In this document: piece by piece, positions 24,996 to 35,500 of the stretch
Layout: every line of letters begins with the position of its first letter
Position numbering within the stretch: position 1 is the stretch's first letter
DNA from: Massilistercora timonensis
GTDB taxonomy: Bacteria > Bacillota > Clostridia > Lachnospirales > Lachnospiraceae
NCBI RefSeq assembly: GCF_900312975.1
Contig: NZ_LT990039.1
Coordinates: 682,001-746,000 of the forward strand
Reading direction: 5' to 3'
DNA: 64,000 nt
Made by a program: the position numbers and the translations under genes
The notes under the pieces: model-generated
Seen by the model: only the letters and a program-made list of their open reading frames with translations
The model's database searches: none
Told to the model about the DNA's origin: nothing

Positions 24996-25297
24996 TTTTC
25001 TTCCTCCTTCCATCGTTCCCGAAAGCTCTGACAGAGAATTTCTGCCTGTCTTTCATCTTCTTCCGTCACTTCTCGGCATCCTTTGGTTAGCCGCAGTTCC
25101 TCATAGCTGCGATAATCAGATAACAGCACCTCGAATAGTTCGTCCGGTGTCCGGCTGAGAAGTCCATCCACACAGTAGCGGGAATCTCCATTCCATGTGA
25201 CGCGGAGATAACCTTCTCGACAAGGGAGGACTTCTTCCTCTAGATCACAGTCCAAATACTCACGAAAAATCTCCAACACCTTCTCAAAGGTTTTCAT
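24992..25297 (-). CDS. Hypothetical protein, paralogue of the gene at 19891
   Basis: The 101-residue acidic protein begins MKTFEKVLEIFREYL. It overlaps the CD1845-like gene start by 4 nt. Its relative at 19891-20187 shares the N-terminal motif, overall length and position beside mobilization genes. Gene duplication within the ICE, or capture of a second element's mobilization region, would explain the pair. Confidence 0.65.
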   Translation of the reverse strand: MKTFEKVLEIFREYLDCDLEEEVLPCREGYLRVTWNGDSRYCVDGLLSRTPDELFEVLLSDYRSYEELRLTKGCREVTEEDERQAEILCQSFRERWKEEEK

Positions 25298-25449
25298 CTA
25301 TTCTCAACTCCTTTGCGGCAATCTGTTTTCTACCCATATTATCCTTCCAACATTTCAAAAAGACAAGGATATGGGCAAAAGAAAAAACGGAGGAAGGCGC
25401 GGCGAAAAGAACGCCGTTCCTCCCTCCGCAGTTGGGGCATATATCCCTG

Positions 25450-25794
25450 TTACGAAAGCCTGGAAAGCTGGGTTAGGATTTCTTTCACGCCCTCCCATAA
25501 CTGCTCCTGCCGTTGGGCTATATCCTCCAGGTCAGCATCATAAATCCGCCCCGTTTCATGTACCCGTCGGGTGAGCTGGTTCAGGTTATTGCTGCTTCGG
25601 CGCAACAGGGATACCAGTTCCTTCAGCTCCGGCAAGTCCAGCTGTACCACATAGCCGTCCACAGCCATCTTCCGCAGATAGGCGCTCAGGTTTTTTGTTC
25701 CGAACTGTGCCATTTTCTGCTGGATCGCTTCCATCTCCGCATCGGAAACCCAAAACAGGACCGGCACATCCCGTTTACGCTTTTTGGCGCTCAT
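25450..25794 (-). CDS. mobC: MobC-like relaxosome accessory protein
   Basis: The 114-residue protein has a ribbon-helix-helix N terminus (KKRKRDVPVLFWVSDAE) and the conserved SAYLRKMAVDGYVVQ and SSNNLNQLTRRVHET segments of MobC/MobB accessory proteins. It binds near oriT and helps the relaxase open the DNA. It overlaps the stop of the DUF3848/3849 gene upstream by 4 nt. The relaxase gene is 3.5 kb downstream, after the AbiE cargo. Confidence 0.8.
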   Translation of the reverse strand: MSAKKRKRDVPVLFWVSDAEMEAIQQKMAQFGTKNLSAYLRKMAVDGYVVQLDLPELKELVSLLRRSSNNLNQLTRRVHETGRIYDADLEDIAQRQEQLWEGVKEILTQLSRLS

Positions 25795-26597
25795 CGTTCC
25801 GGCTCCTGTTTCTTCGATAAAGCAGGCTTGTGGGTGGTAGGCTCCTGTTTGAGCTTTTGCAAGACAGAGCCTTTCTCCGGTTCCTGAAGCGTTTTTCGTG
25901 CCTGCCGTGTAAACAGATCGGTCAGACCAAGATTGACCTCATCCACAACCAGATAAGCACAGTGGCGCGAAGTGCCGCTGTCCTCCGGCATGGGAATGGT
26001 CTTTGCCCAGGCTTTGTTGTCACGGGAAACGCGACCGTCGCTGTCCTTATGCTGGATGGTGTTGGCAAGGATGAACTGTACTCGTTCCGACCCGAACTTT
26101 TCCAGCACCGCCTTAACCGCAGACTCCGTATCCAGTCGGTTATCCGCATAGTGGGCGCTGATGGCGTGTTCAATGGCCTCTTTACAGTCAAAGTTTGCCT
26201 GATAAGAGCGGTTATATTGTGCCATCTCCCCATGCTGGGACGCATAGGCGGCAGAATGGAGATAGAGAGGGATGGACCGCTGTTCTTCCAAAACCTTACA
26301 CACATCATCCGCTCGGTTTTCAATGCTGTCCCGGATCACATCCATGTAGCCGGTCTCCAGCTTCTCAAAGTGACGGTACACATCGGCCAGCGGTGTAGGC
26401 GAATCCAAAAGCGCCTGGGCCTGGGCATCGGTCAGCTCCAAGTCCTCCATCGCCATCACAATGTCCTCCCGGACGGTGTACTCATAGGTATGGTGCAGGA
26501 TTTCCTCCGGGGGCTGGCTTTTCAGCCAGTCCCGGTATTTGTCCTGTTCAGCGGCCATCTTCTCATAAAGGGCCGTATTCAGATCGTTGGTATTCAT
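25791..26597 (-). CDS. DUF3848/DUF3849-type ICE protein
   Basis: The 268-residue protein has a DUF3848-like N-terminal half (LYEKMAAEQDKYRDWLKSQP, HHTYEYTVREDIVMAME) and a DUF3849-like second half (YAASQHGEMAQYNRSYQANF; FILANTIQHKDSDGR). These domains occur only in Tn1549-like mobile elements, between the giant helicase gene and MobC. The ATG at 26597 has GGAGGTGCGATAAC upstream. The role in transfer is unknown. Confidence 0.75.
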   Translation of the reverse strand: MNTNDLNTALYEKMAAEQDKYRDWLKSQPPEEILHHTYEYTVREDIVMAMEDLELTDAQAQALLDSPTPLADVYRHFEKLETGYMDVIRDSIENRADDVCKVLEEQRSIPLYLHSAAYASQHGEMAQYNRSYQANFDCKEAIEHAISAHYADNRLDTESAVKAVLEKFGSERVQFILANTIQHKDSDGRVSRDNKAWAKTIPMPEDSGTSRHCAYLVVDEVNLGLTDLFTRQARKTLQEPEKGSVLQKLKQEPTTHKPALSKKQEPER

Positions 26598-26598
26598 G

Positions 26599-29500
26599 TT
26601 ATCGCACCTCCTCATGTTGTTTCGGTTTCTTTTCAGGGCTACGGGGTGGCACCGGGCGCTTCAAGCTGTCCAGCACCGAAGGCCGTGCGCTCTTGGCAAC
26701 CACAGTTTCCGGCTGGGCATGGCCCTTGCCGTCAATGTTCAGCAGCGTGTCCAGTTCCACCAGACGGGCGGACTTGACTCGCAGATCATCCTCAAAGGGA
26801 AACGGCTTTCCGATTTCCTCTTTGGCTGCGGCCTGCTGTTGGTAAAGGTTGTCCAGCTGGTTTTTCACGGCTTCCAAACGCTGAGGCATTTGAGCCAGTG
26901 CATTGTCGATACGGGTGAGGTTTCCGCGCGGGTCTGTGCCGAGGCTTGCCCGGTGGGTCATCTGGCCTTTCAACAGGAGCGTATATTCCTGTTTCCAAGC
27001 GGAAAACTCCACGGACATAGTAAAGCCCCGATAGCTGCCGATCTGCACCGGTTCGGAGCCTTTGACCTCCTTACAGGCGTCTAGCAAGGCTGCACCGGCG
27101 TTTTCTTTGTCAGTCAGCACATCGCCCCGGATCTCCATTCCAGCAAAGCCATCCTCCGGGTGAGGATGGGCGGCCAGGGTCTCCAGATCCGCTTCAAAGC
27201 CTTTAATAAACCCCTTGTTAGTTTCGATTTCCTGGGGGAAGTATTTGAGCAACTGATCCTCCAGGCGGTACTGCTTGCTCTGATGGTCAGCTTTCATCAG
27301 CTTCAGACGCGCAACCTCCACATCCAAATCCATGCGCTCCTTGATACGGGGGTCTCCGGCGCACAGGGCCTTGATCTCGGCAAAGGACAGCGCCGTTTCG
27401 TCCACATCATCGCAGGAGCGGACCGGGCTTTTGCTGGTCATGATTTGCGAAATGAATTTCTGTTTGTTCTCCACCGTCTGCCACAGGTAGGCATCGAAAG
27501 TTCCCTCGGTAACATAGCGGTACACATGGACCAGCGGATTCTGGTTGCCCTGGCGCTCGATACGGCCCTTGCGCTGGGCAAGGTCTCCCGGACGCCACGG
27601 ACAATCCAGGTCATGGAGCGCCACAAGCCGGTCCTGCACATTGGTGCCAGCGCCCATTTTGGAGGTGCTGCCCAGCAGGACGCGCACCTGCCCAGTGCGA
27701 ACCTTGGAAAACAGTTCTTTCTTCTGCACCTCGGTCTTGGCTTCGTGGATAAAAGCAATCTGCTCGGCGGGCATTCCCTGGGCGATGAGCTTCTGGCGGA
27801 TGTCCTCATAGATGGTAAAGGCAGGCTCAGGCTCATCCAACGGCACAGCCTGTTCCAGCGCATGAAGTGTGGGATTATCCAGCTGTTTGGCTGCCTTTTT
27901 GGAGGGGGCTGCCTGGGGCGTGGAAATGTCGCAGAATACCAGCTGGGTCAGCTTGTCAGCCTCGCCGTCCCGCCAGATCTGCATGATATTACCCACACAC
28001 TGATTGACCTTGGTGCCGGGTTCATCCGGCAGCAGCTGGTTGATGATACGCTGGTCCAGACCCAGCTTGCGGCCATCGCCGGTAATCTTGAGCATATTGT
28101 CCTCTGAGGGGTCAACGCTGCCGCTGTGTACCCTGGAGGCGCGCTCGGAGAGAACCTGCACCATCTCTTTTTGGTGTTCAGTAGGCTGGGCCACGATGTT
28201 GTGGTATTCCACCTCCGGGGTGGGCAAGTTCAGCTGATCGGCGGTTTTGATGTCGGCAACTTCACGGAACAAGTTCATCAGCTCCGGGAGGTTGAAAAAC
28301 TTGCTGAATCTCGTTCTTGCCCGGTAGCCGGTGCCTTCCGGTGCCAGCTCCAGCGCCGTGACGGTTTCTCCGAAGCGGCTGGCCCAGCAGTCGAAGTGGG
28401 TCATGTTCAGCTCTTGCAGGCGGTCATACTGGAGATACCGCTGCATGGTGTAAAGTTCGGTCATGCTGTTCGATACGGGGGTGCCAGTGGCGAAAATCAC
28501 ACCACGGTTTCCGGTCAGTTCATCCATATAGCGACACTTTGCAAACATATCGCTGGACTTTTGGGCATCGCTTGTGGAGAGACCTGCCACATTCCGCATC
28601 TTGGTGTATAAAAACAGGTTTTTATAGTTATGCGCCTCATCGACGAACAGGCGGTCCACACCCAACTGCTCGAATGTTACCACATCGTCCTTGCGGCTCT
28701 CGGCCTGCAATTTCTCCAGCCGGGCTTCCAGGGACTTCTTGGTGCGTTCCAACTGCTTGACCGTGAAACGCTCACCGCCGCTGTACTTCACCTCGGCAAT
28801 GCCCTCGGTGATCTCGTCGATCTGCTCCTGGAGGAGCCGTTCCTGACGCTCTCGGCTGATGGGGATTTTCTCAAACTGGCTGTGTCCCATGATGATGGCG
28901 TCATAATCGCCGGTGGCAATGCGGGCGCAGAACTTCTTGCGGTTGTGGGTCTCAAAGTCCTTTTTGGTGGTGACAAGAATGTTGGCGGAAGGATAGAGCC
29001 GCAGAAACTCCGACGCCCATTGTTCGGTCAGATGGTTCGGCACCACAAAGAGGGATTTCTGACACAAGCCCAGGCGCTTACTCTCCATGGCGGCAGCCAC
29101 CATTTCAAAGGTTTTGCCAGCGCCTACCTCGTGTGCCAGCAGCGTATTGCCGCCGTACAGCACATGAGCGATAGCGTTTTTCTGGTGTTCCCGCAAGGTG
29201 ATGGCCGGGTTCATACCACCGAAAGTAATGTGTCCGCCGTCGTATTCACGGGGACGGGTGGAGTTCATTTCCTCATTGTACTGGCGGACCAGAGCTTGGC
29301 GGCGGTCCGGGTCTTTCCAAATCCAGTCTTTGAAAGCGTCCCGGATCGCTTGCTGCTTTTGGGCGGCCAGGGTGGTCTCTTTGGCATTCAACACCCGGCG
29401 CTCTTTGCCGTCTGCATCCTCTATGGTGTCGTAGATACGGACATCCCGCAGGTTCAGGCTGTCCTCCAGAATCTTGTAGGCATTGGCACGGCTGGTTCCG

Positions 29501-32500
29501 TAGGTGGTATAGGCTGCTACATTGTTCTGGCTTACAGAGCTTTTGCCGGTGATCTGCCACTCAGCGGTGAAAGAAGAATAGTTGACCTCGATATTGCGCT
29601 GGAGATAAAACGGCGTGTCGAAGGTCTCATACATAAACTGCTGGATGTACTCTTTGTCGATCCAGGTAGCGCCCAGGCGCACCTCAATCTCCGACGCATC
29701 CAGGTCTTTGGGCTGGGCAGCGGTAAGGGCCTCCACATTGACTGCAAAGGAAGGGTCCTGCTGTGCGGCCCGCTGTGCCTGACGCAGCTTGCGCCGCACA
29801 TTGCCGGACAGGTATTCGTCGGCTGTTACATAATGGGGAGTGCCGTCTTTCTCCAACTGCCCAGGTACACGGAAGATCACGCCTTTTAGCTCGGCGGCCA
29901 GTTCGTCGCCGGTCTTGCCGGTCAACTCCGCCATATACGCCATATCGACAAAGGCTTTTTCGGAAATTGATACGGCCAGAGCTTCACTTGCGGTATCCAC
30001 AGTGTCCACCGCCTTGTGGGGCTTGATGGTGCGCTTGGTGAACATATCCGCCTTGCGCTCCAGCTTGCCGTCCTCGTCAATGACTTCCAGCGCGCAGAGC
30101 AGATAGTAGCTGGAATCATCAGCAAAGGCCAGCCGGTTCGCCCGGTCATTGATAAGACCATATTTTGCAGAGAAGCTGTCATAGAGCCGGTTCAGTTCGG
30201 CCTGTTTGTCCTGGATGGCGCTGTCCGGTGTGGCGGCGTCCATTTGCAGATCAATGAGCTGCTGGACACATTCTCGCAGACCCACCAGTCCTTTCACACG
30301 GGCTTCGGCGGTGGCATTCAGGTCAGGCCGTACCATACAGCTGTTTTCACGGTAATACACATCGCCGTCCACAACGGTGTAGGAGTAATTTTTCACATTG
30401 GGGTCAGCAGGGATAGAAGTGTCGATGGCTTCGCCCTCGCCCAGCTCCGGCAGCTCGGCCTCCTGGTAGGTGCCGCGAATGTACTTCACGGCATCATGCA
30501 GCTGATCGGCAAGCTCCAGCCCCTCGATGGGGTTCACGGTGTAGTCCATGCCGTGGGCGGTGCTTTCCGGTTCCTGTCGGCCCAGCACCATTTCCGGGTG
30601 GTCCAGGAAATAGCGGTTGATGGCAAAGCCGTCCTCGGTCTGCCCGGTCTGCGTCCACTCCGGCACGATGTCCAACGGACGGTCACGCTTTTGCAGGAAG
30701 ATGATGTCCGAAACGACCTCGGCACCTGCGTTCTTTTTGAAAGCGTCATTGGGCAGACGGATGGCCCCCAGCAGTTCGGCGCGCTGAGCAAGATACCGGC
30801 GCACGGTGGAATCCTTGGCGTCCATCGTGTAGCGGCTGGTGACAAAGGCCACCACGCCACCGGGACGAACCTGATCCAGAGCCTTGGCGAAAAAGTAGTT
30901 GTGAATGCTGAAATTCAGCTTGTCATAGGCTTTATCCCGAACCTGATACTGGCCAAACGGTACATTACCCACCGCCAGATCGTAGAAATCCCGCCTGTCG
31001 GTGGTCTCAAACCCTGCCACGGTGATGTCGGCCTTGGGGTAGAGCTGCTGGGCAATACGCCCGCTGATGGAATCCAGCTCCACGCCGTAAAGACGGCTGT
31101 TTCGCATTTCCTCCGGCAGCATACCGAAGAAATTGCCTACACCACAGGACGGCTCCAGGATGTTGCCGGTCTCAAATCCCATGCGGCCCACAGCCTCGTA
31201 AATCGCTTTGATGACCGTAGGGCTGGTGTAGTGCGCGTTGAGGGTGGAACCTCTGGCAGCAGCGTATTCCTCCGGGGTCAGCAGTTCCTTCAGCTGGGCA
31301 TATTCCTTGCTCCAGCTTTCCTTGTCGGGGTCAAAGGCATCGGCAAGGCCGCCCCAGCCCACATACCGAGAAAGGATTTTCTGCTGTTCCGGCGTTGCCT
31401 GCTCGGTGGTTTCCTCCAGGTATTTCAGCAGCTTGATTGCCTCGACATTGGCCTGGAACTTAGCCTTGGGGCCGCCTTCGCCCAGGTGATCGTCAGTGAT
31501 ACGGAAATTCTCGGCGGTGCGACGCAGATTGGCCTTGTATTCCTCATAAGAGGCTTCCTCGGCAGCTTTGACATTGGGGAAGGTCTGCCACTCGCCGTTT
31601 ACCTGAATGGAAACGGGGTGTTCGTCCAGTACCTCATCCAGAGTCTTTTCCGGCTCGACAGCAGGCGTGGGCGGCTCCGGCTCATTGGTTCGCAGGGTCT
31701 GAACAACCACATCATAGGGCAGATTGTTCTTATCGCCCGGATAGACAGCCACAGTCTCGGCTTGGAAGGCCGGGGTTTCGGCAGCCGGTTCGGGGCGTTC
31801 CTGCTCAAAACCGTCCAACTGACGGGCATACATCCCGCGCAGCAAAGGCGCAACCTCGCTCCACTGGAAGAACAGCATGGCCAGACGCTTTTCATCTGCA
31901 TCCAGCACTTCCAGCTCGATACCTTCCGGCATCGTGCGGTAATCGGCGGTCTCGCCGGTCTCCAGCTCCATCGTTTCCACGATGTTGGGATAGGCCCGGC
32001 TCAGCCACAAGGCTACCTCCTGGTTACTCTTGCCGTTGCGAAGAAGCTCGGAAAGCTCCGCCTTGTCCGCCTCACCAATCAGGCCATGGGCCAGCACATC
32101 CCGAAGGTCCTGGTCCACCGTATCCAGATTTGCAGGCAGGAATTCGGTATAGAAGTCGTTGCGGTTATCCTCCCGCAAAAGCTGCTCAAACCGTTCCCGG
32201 CTCTCAGCCCGGTAGATGGGATAGCTCATGCCGGTGGGCAGCAGCTGCACCGTGTCATCCCGCAGCTCTGTGATCTGATGGGGCCGGTCATCCAGATAGA
32301 CAATATCACCCACATTGTAAGGAGGAACCGCTGGATCGTAGGAGGTTCGCTCCCGGAGTGTGCCACGAGCCGCAGCGTATTCCTCATCTGAAACCAGAAC
32401 ACGCAAATTATGGGGAGAAGGCTGTTCCGGCTCATCTGCCGGGACGCTCTCTCTGGATATGGCCTCCACATCCGCCATAACACGCTGGATGAATGGGTCA

Positions 32501-35500
32501 TTATCCAGTTTTTCCTCATCCACCAGTTCACCATTCACAATGCCGCGCTCGGCCAAAGCCTCCCGAATGGCGATGGGGTCGATGTTGTCGAACCGGTCCT
32601 GTTCCGCTTCGGTGTAGAACCGGTCCTCCTTGATAAGCTGAGCGATCCGGCGCTGTACCTTGGGCCAGGGCAGCACCGTTCCTTCGGGGCTTTCCGGGCG
32701 AACCGAAAACGGGGTTTTGCCATCGCCGCCGTCAAACTCATGGGCCAGCCATGCAGCGGTATCTTTTTCCCGCCCATGTTTCTCCATGTAACGGACAACG
32801 GCGTGTTTACTTTCGATTTTGCCGTTCCAGTCCTGGATAGCCTTGTCGATGTCATTGTCCGTGAGAGGGTGCAGCAGCTCATGGAGCTTGGGATAGGTCT
32901 CGTCGATGATTTCTCGATGAAGGCGCTGGCGGAACTCCGGTGTGTCGGAATAGAGGCGGAGCAGCTCCATGTTGCCAGATCCCAGGACAGCACGGCGAAT
33001 AGCGGCATTGCCCTCGATCACGGCGTTCTCATGGTCACTGTGACCGCAGGCATTGCGATATGGCACATCTTCCATAACAGCGGCAAGTACAATGGGCTTG
33101 TATTGCTCATGCAGTTCTCGAATCGTAGGGGCTGCGGCTGCTTCGGTCTCCTGAAATACTCTGGTCCCGTCTGCGCCAAACTCCGCTTCCTGGGCATTGA
33201 TGTGCTGTTCCGCCTCATGGTCGATAGAGGGCATGGAATACTCCTGCCGCTCCCTGCCGCCCTTCGGGACAGCGGAAATGGTCACATCATGCTTATCCCG
33301 CAGCTGTTCCACAACCTGCTCCAGCCGGTTTGCCGGAAAGCCGCACATTTCCACACGGCCACCGCCGGGGATAGCGCGGGTCGTGAGATTGAGGTCCAGT
33401 TCCGCAGCAGCAGTTTTGGCGTCCTCACCGTACAGCTCAAAAAAATCCCCCATTTGGTAGAGGATTATATCATCCGGGTGGCGCTCCTTGACGCCGTTGT
33501 ATTCCCACACAGCCGGGTCCGGCTGCTGGGCTTGCAGGGCATCTTCTTCCGCCAGGGCCTTTTCTGCCTGGATTTTGTCATACTCCGCCTGTTCCTGTTC
33601 TGTGAGATAGCGTCCCTTCTGGATCAGGTCGGTAATCCGTTTGGCGACTTTCTCCCAGGTGAAATGCACATCCGGGCAGCCGTCTTTTTTGTAGTGCAGA
33701 CCTTTTCCGTCGTGGCTTTCATCGCTTTTCATTGCACCGGACAGGGCATGGGAGTGACCGCCAATACCATACTTATGTTTGAGAAAATCCACCTTTTCCT
33801 TATCCGTATGGGGTTCCTGGAAAAAGGTGAAAACTCGGCCCTTACCGCCCTCAAATCCGCTGCCTCTGGTCATGGCGGCGTCGATCTCGTCCTCAGAGAT
33901 AAACTGCTTGACCGAAGGTACTTCCGTCAACTGAGAGGTAAAGGTGGTGCGAGGCAAGGACAGATCTTGCAGGTTCTCCCAAATTTCTTTGGGTTTATGG
34001 TAGTGGAAGCGCAGCAAATCCCGATCCTGCTGGTAGGCCGTCCAGAAGGCAGCATATTCTTCCGCAAGGTTCTGGCGAAACTCCGGGCTTTTCAGCTGTT
34101 CGGTGAGCCATGCAGATTCCTCCGGGAAACCGCGCCCCGGATTGTTGGAAAGGATGGGCAGATACCCAGCTTCTCTGGCTTCCTCGCTGAAATCGTGGTA
34201 CAGATTCCAGAACTTTTCCGCGAGGAGGGAGCGTTCATAGCCCGCAGCCTCAGCCAGCTCCACATTGGTGGCAAACTGGCCGTCCTGCAAAAGCTGGCCG
34301 ATACGCTCAGCGGCACTCTCCCAGGAAATGACCTGGGCGGACTTATCGTAACGGGCAGTTTTGCCGTGGGAAAGATGGATTCCATCCTCGGCATACCATG
34401 CAGTGATGCTGCCAATCCCGTTGCCGCCATGGTACAGGGTTTTCAGGGTGTCTGCGATCTCGGTGGTGGACTTCTGCTCCTCAAAGGCCGCGACAATGCG
34501 CTCTCTCTGGCGATAGGTGTTGCCGCCCAGCCGCAGCACATGGTCGATGTCAGCCTGGGCAAAAGAAAAAGCAGAGGATGTTTTCACATTCTCTGCTTCA
34601 TCTATGATTCTGATTTGTTCTGCTTCGGAGAGGAAGAAACTCAGCTGTGAATAAGCTCCGCCATCAGAATCTCCTCGGCCTGTGCTTTGCAGGTGTTCAT
34701 CAGGCCCACCCAGCGCATCGGGTCGCTGGCTTTCAGCTGCTCCGTCGCGCCCGCGTCTTTCGCCAGCTGGGGCATCATCTGCTCCAGACGGCTCTGCGCT
34801 GTCTCGTCGATCTCGATGAGGTGCGGGTACAGCTTCTCGGTCAGCAGCAGCTGATTGTAAATCAGGGGCCGGTGTTCCTTCAGGTACGCTTTCCGCATCC
34901 TGCCGTACTTGCCCAGGGGCTTCTCCGGCTGTTCGGTCAGCTTCAGGTCGGGAATCTGATAATCTCCGTTCATCGTGTAAGTCAGGCTGTTCTCCATGTG
35001 TAACGCTCCTTTCCGCGAGTTGCTCGCGCTCATAGATCTGGATGGTGACGCCGATCTGCCGCAAAACCTGCTGGTTAATCTGGCTGACCGCCGCGCCCAA
35101 CGCCCCAACCGTGGCCGGGGTATTGAAATCGAAAATCGGCATGAAGTCCTCATGCTGGAAATATTGTTCCGTATCCAGCCCACAGCGAGACATCAGGGCA
35201 TAGGCGATACTGACGGTGGCGGCGGACTTAAATTGGACTTCGATGTTGTAATCATCGTACTCCGCCAGGAACGAACCGTCAACGATATAGCGGAAATCTC
35301 TCTGATGATCGTCCCAATACTCACTCGCCAGCTTTCCGGCTACATCCGTGAGCTGCTGGGCGAGATTGTCACCGGCAACGCCGTAGTTTTGCTCCAGCAT
35401 GGCCGACACAGGCCCAATGTGCTGTTCTTCCAGCTGCCACAACCAGGGTGTACGGGAATGTTCACGGGTGCCGGTATCGGAAATATCGAACACATAGCGC

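Noticed and set aside
30016..34650. Long plus-strand open frames opposite the giant helicase gene
   Set aside because: They are shadows of a GC-rich coding strand; the minus strand shows the methylase and helicase motifs.
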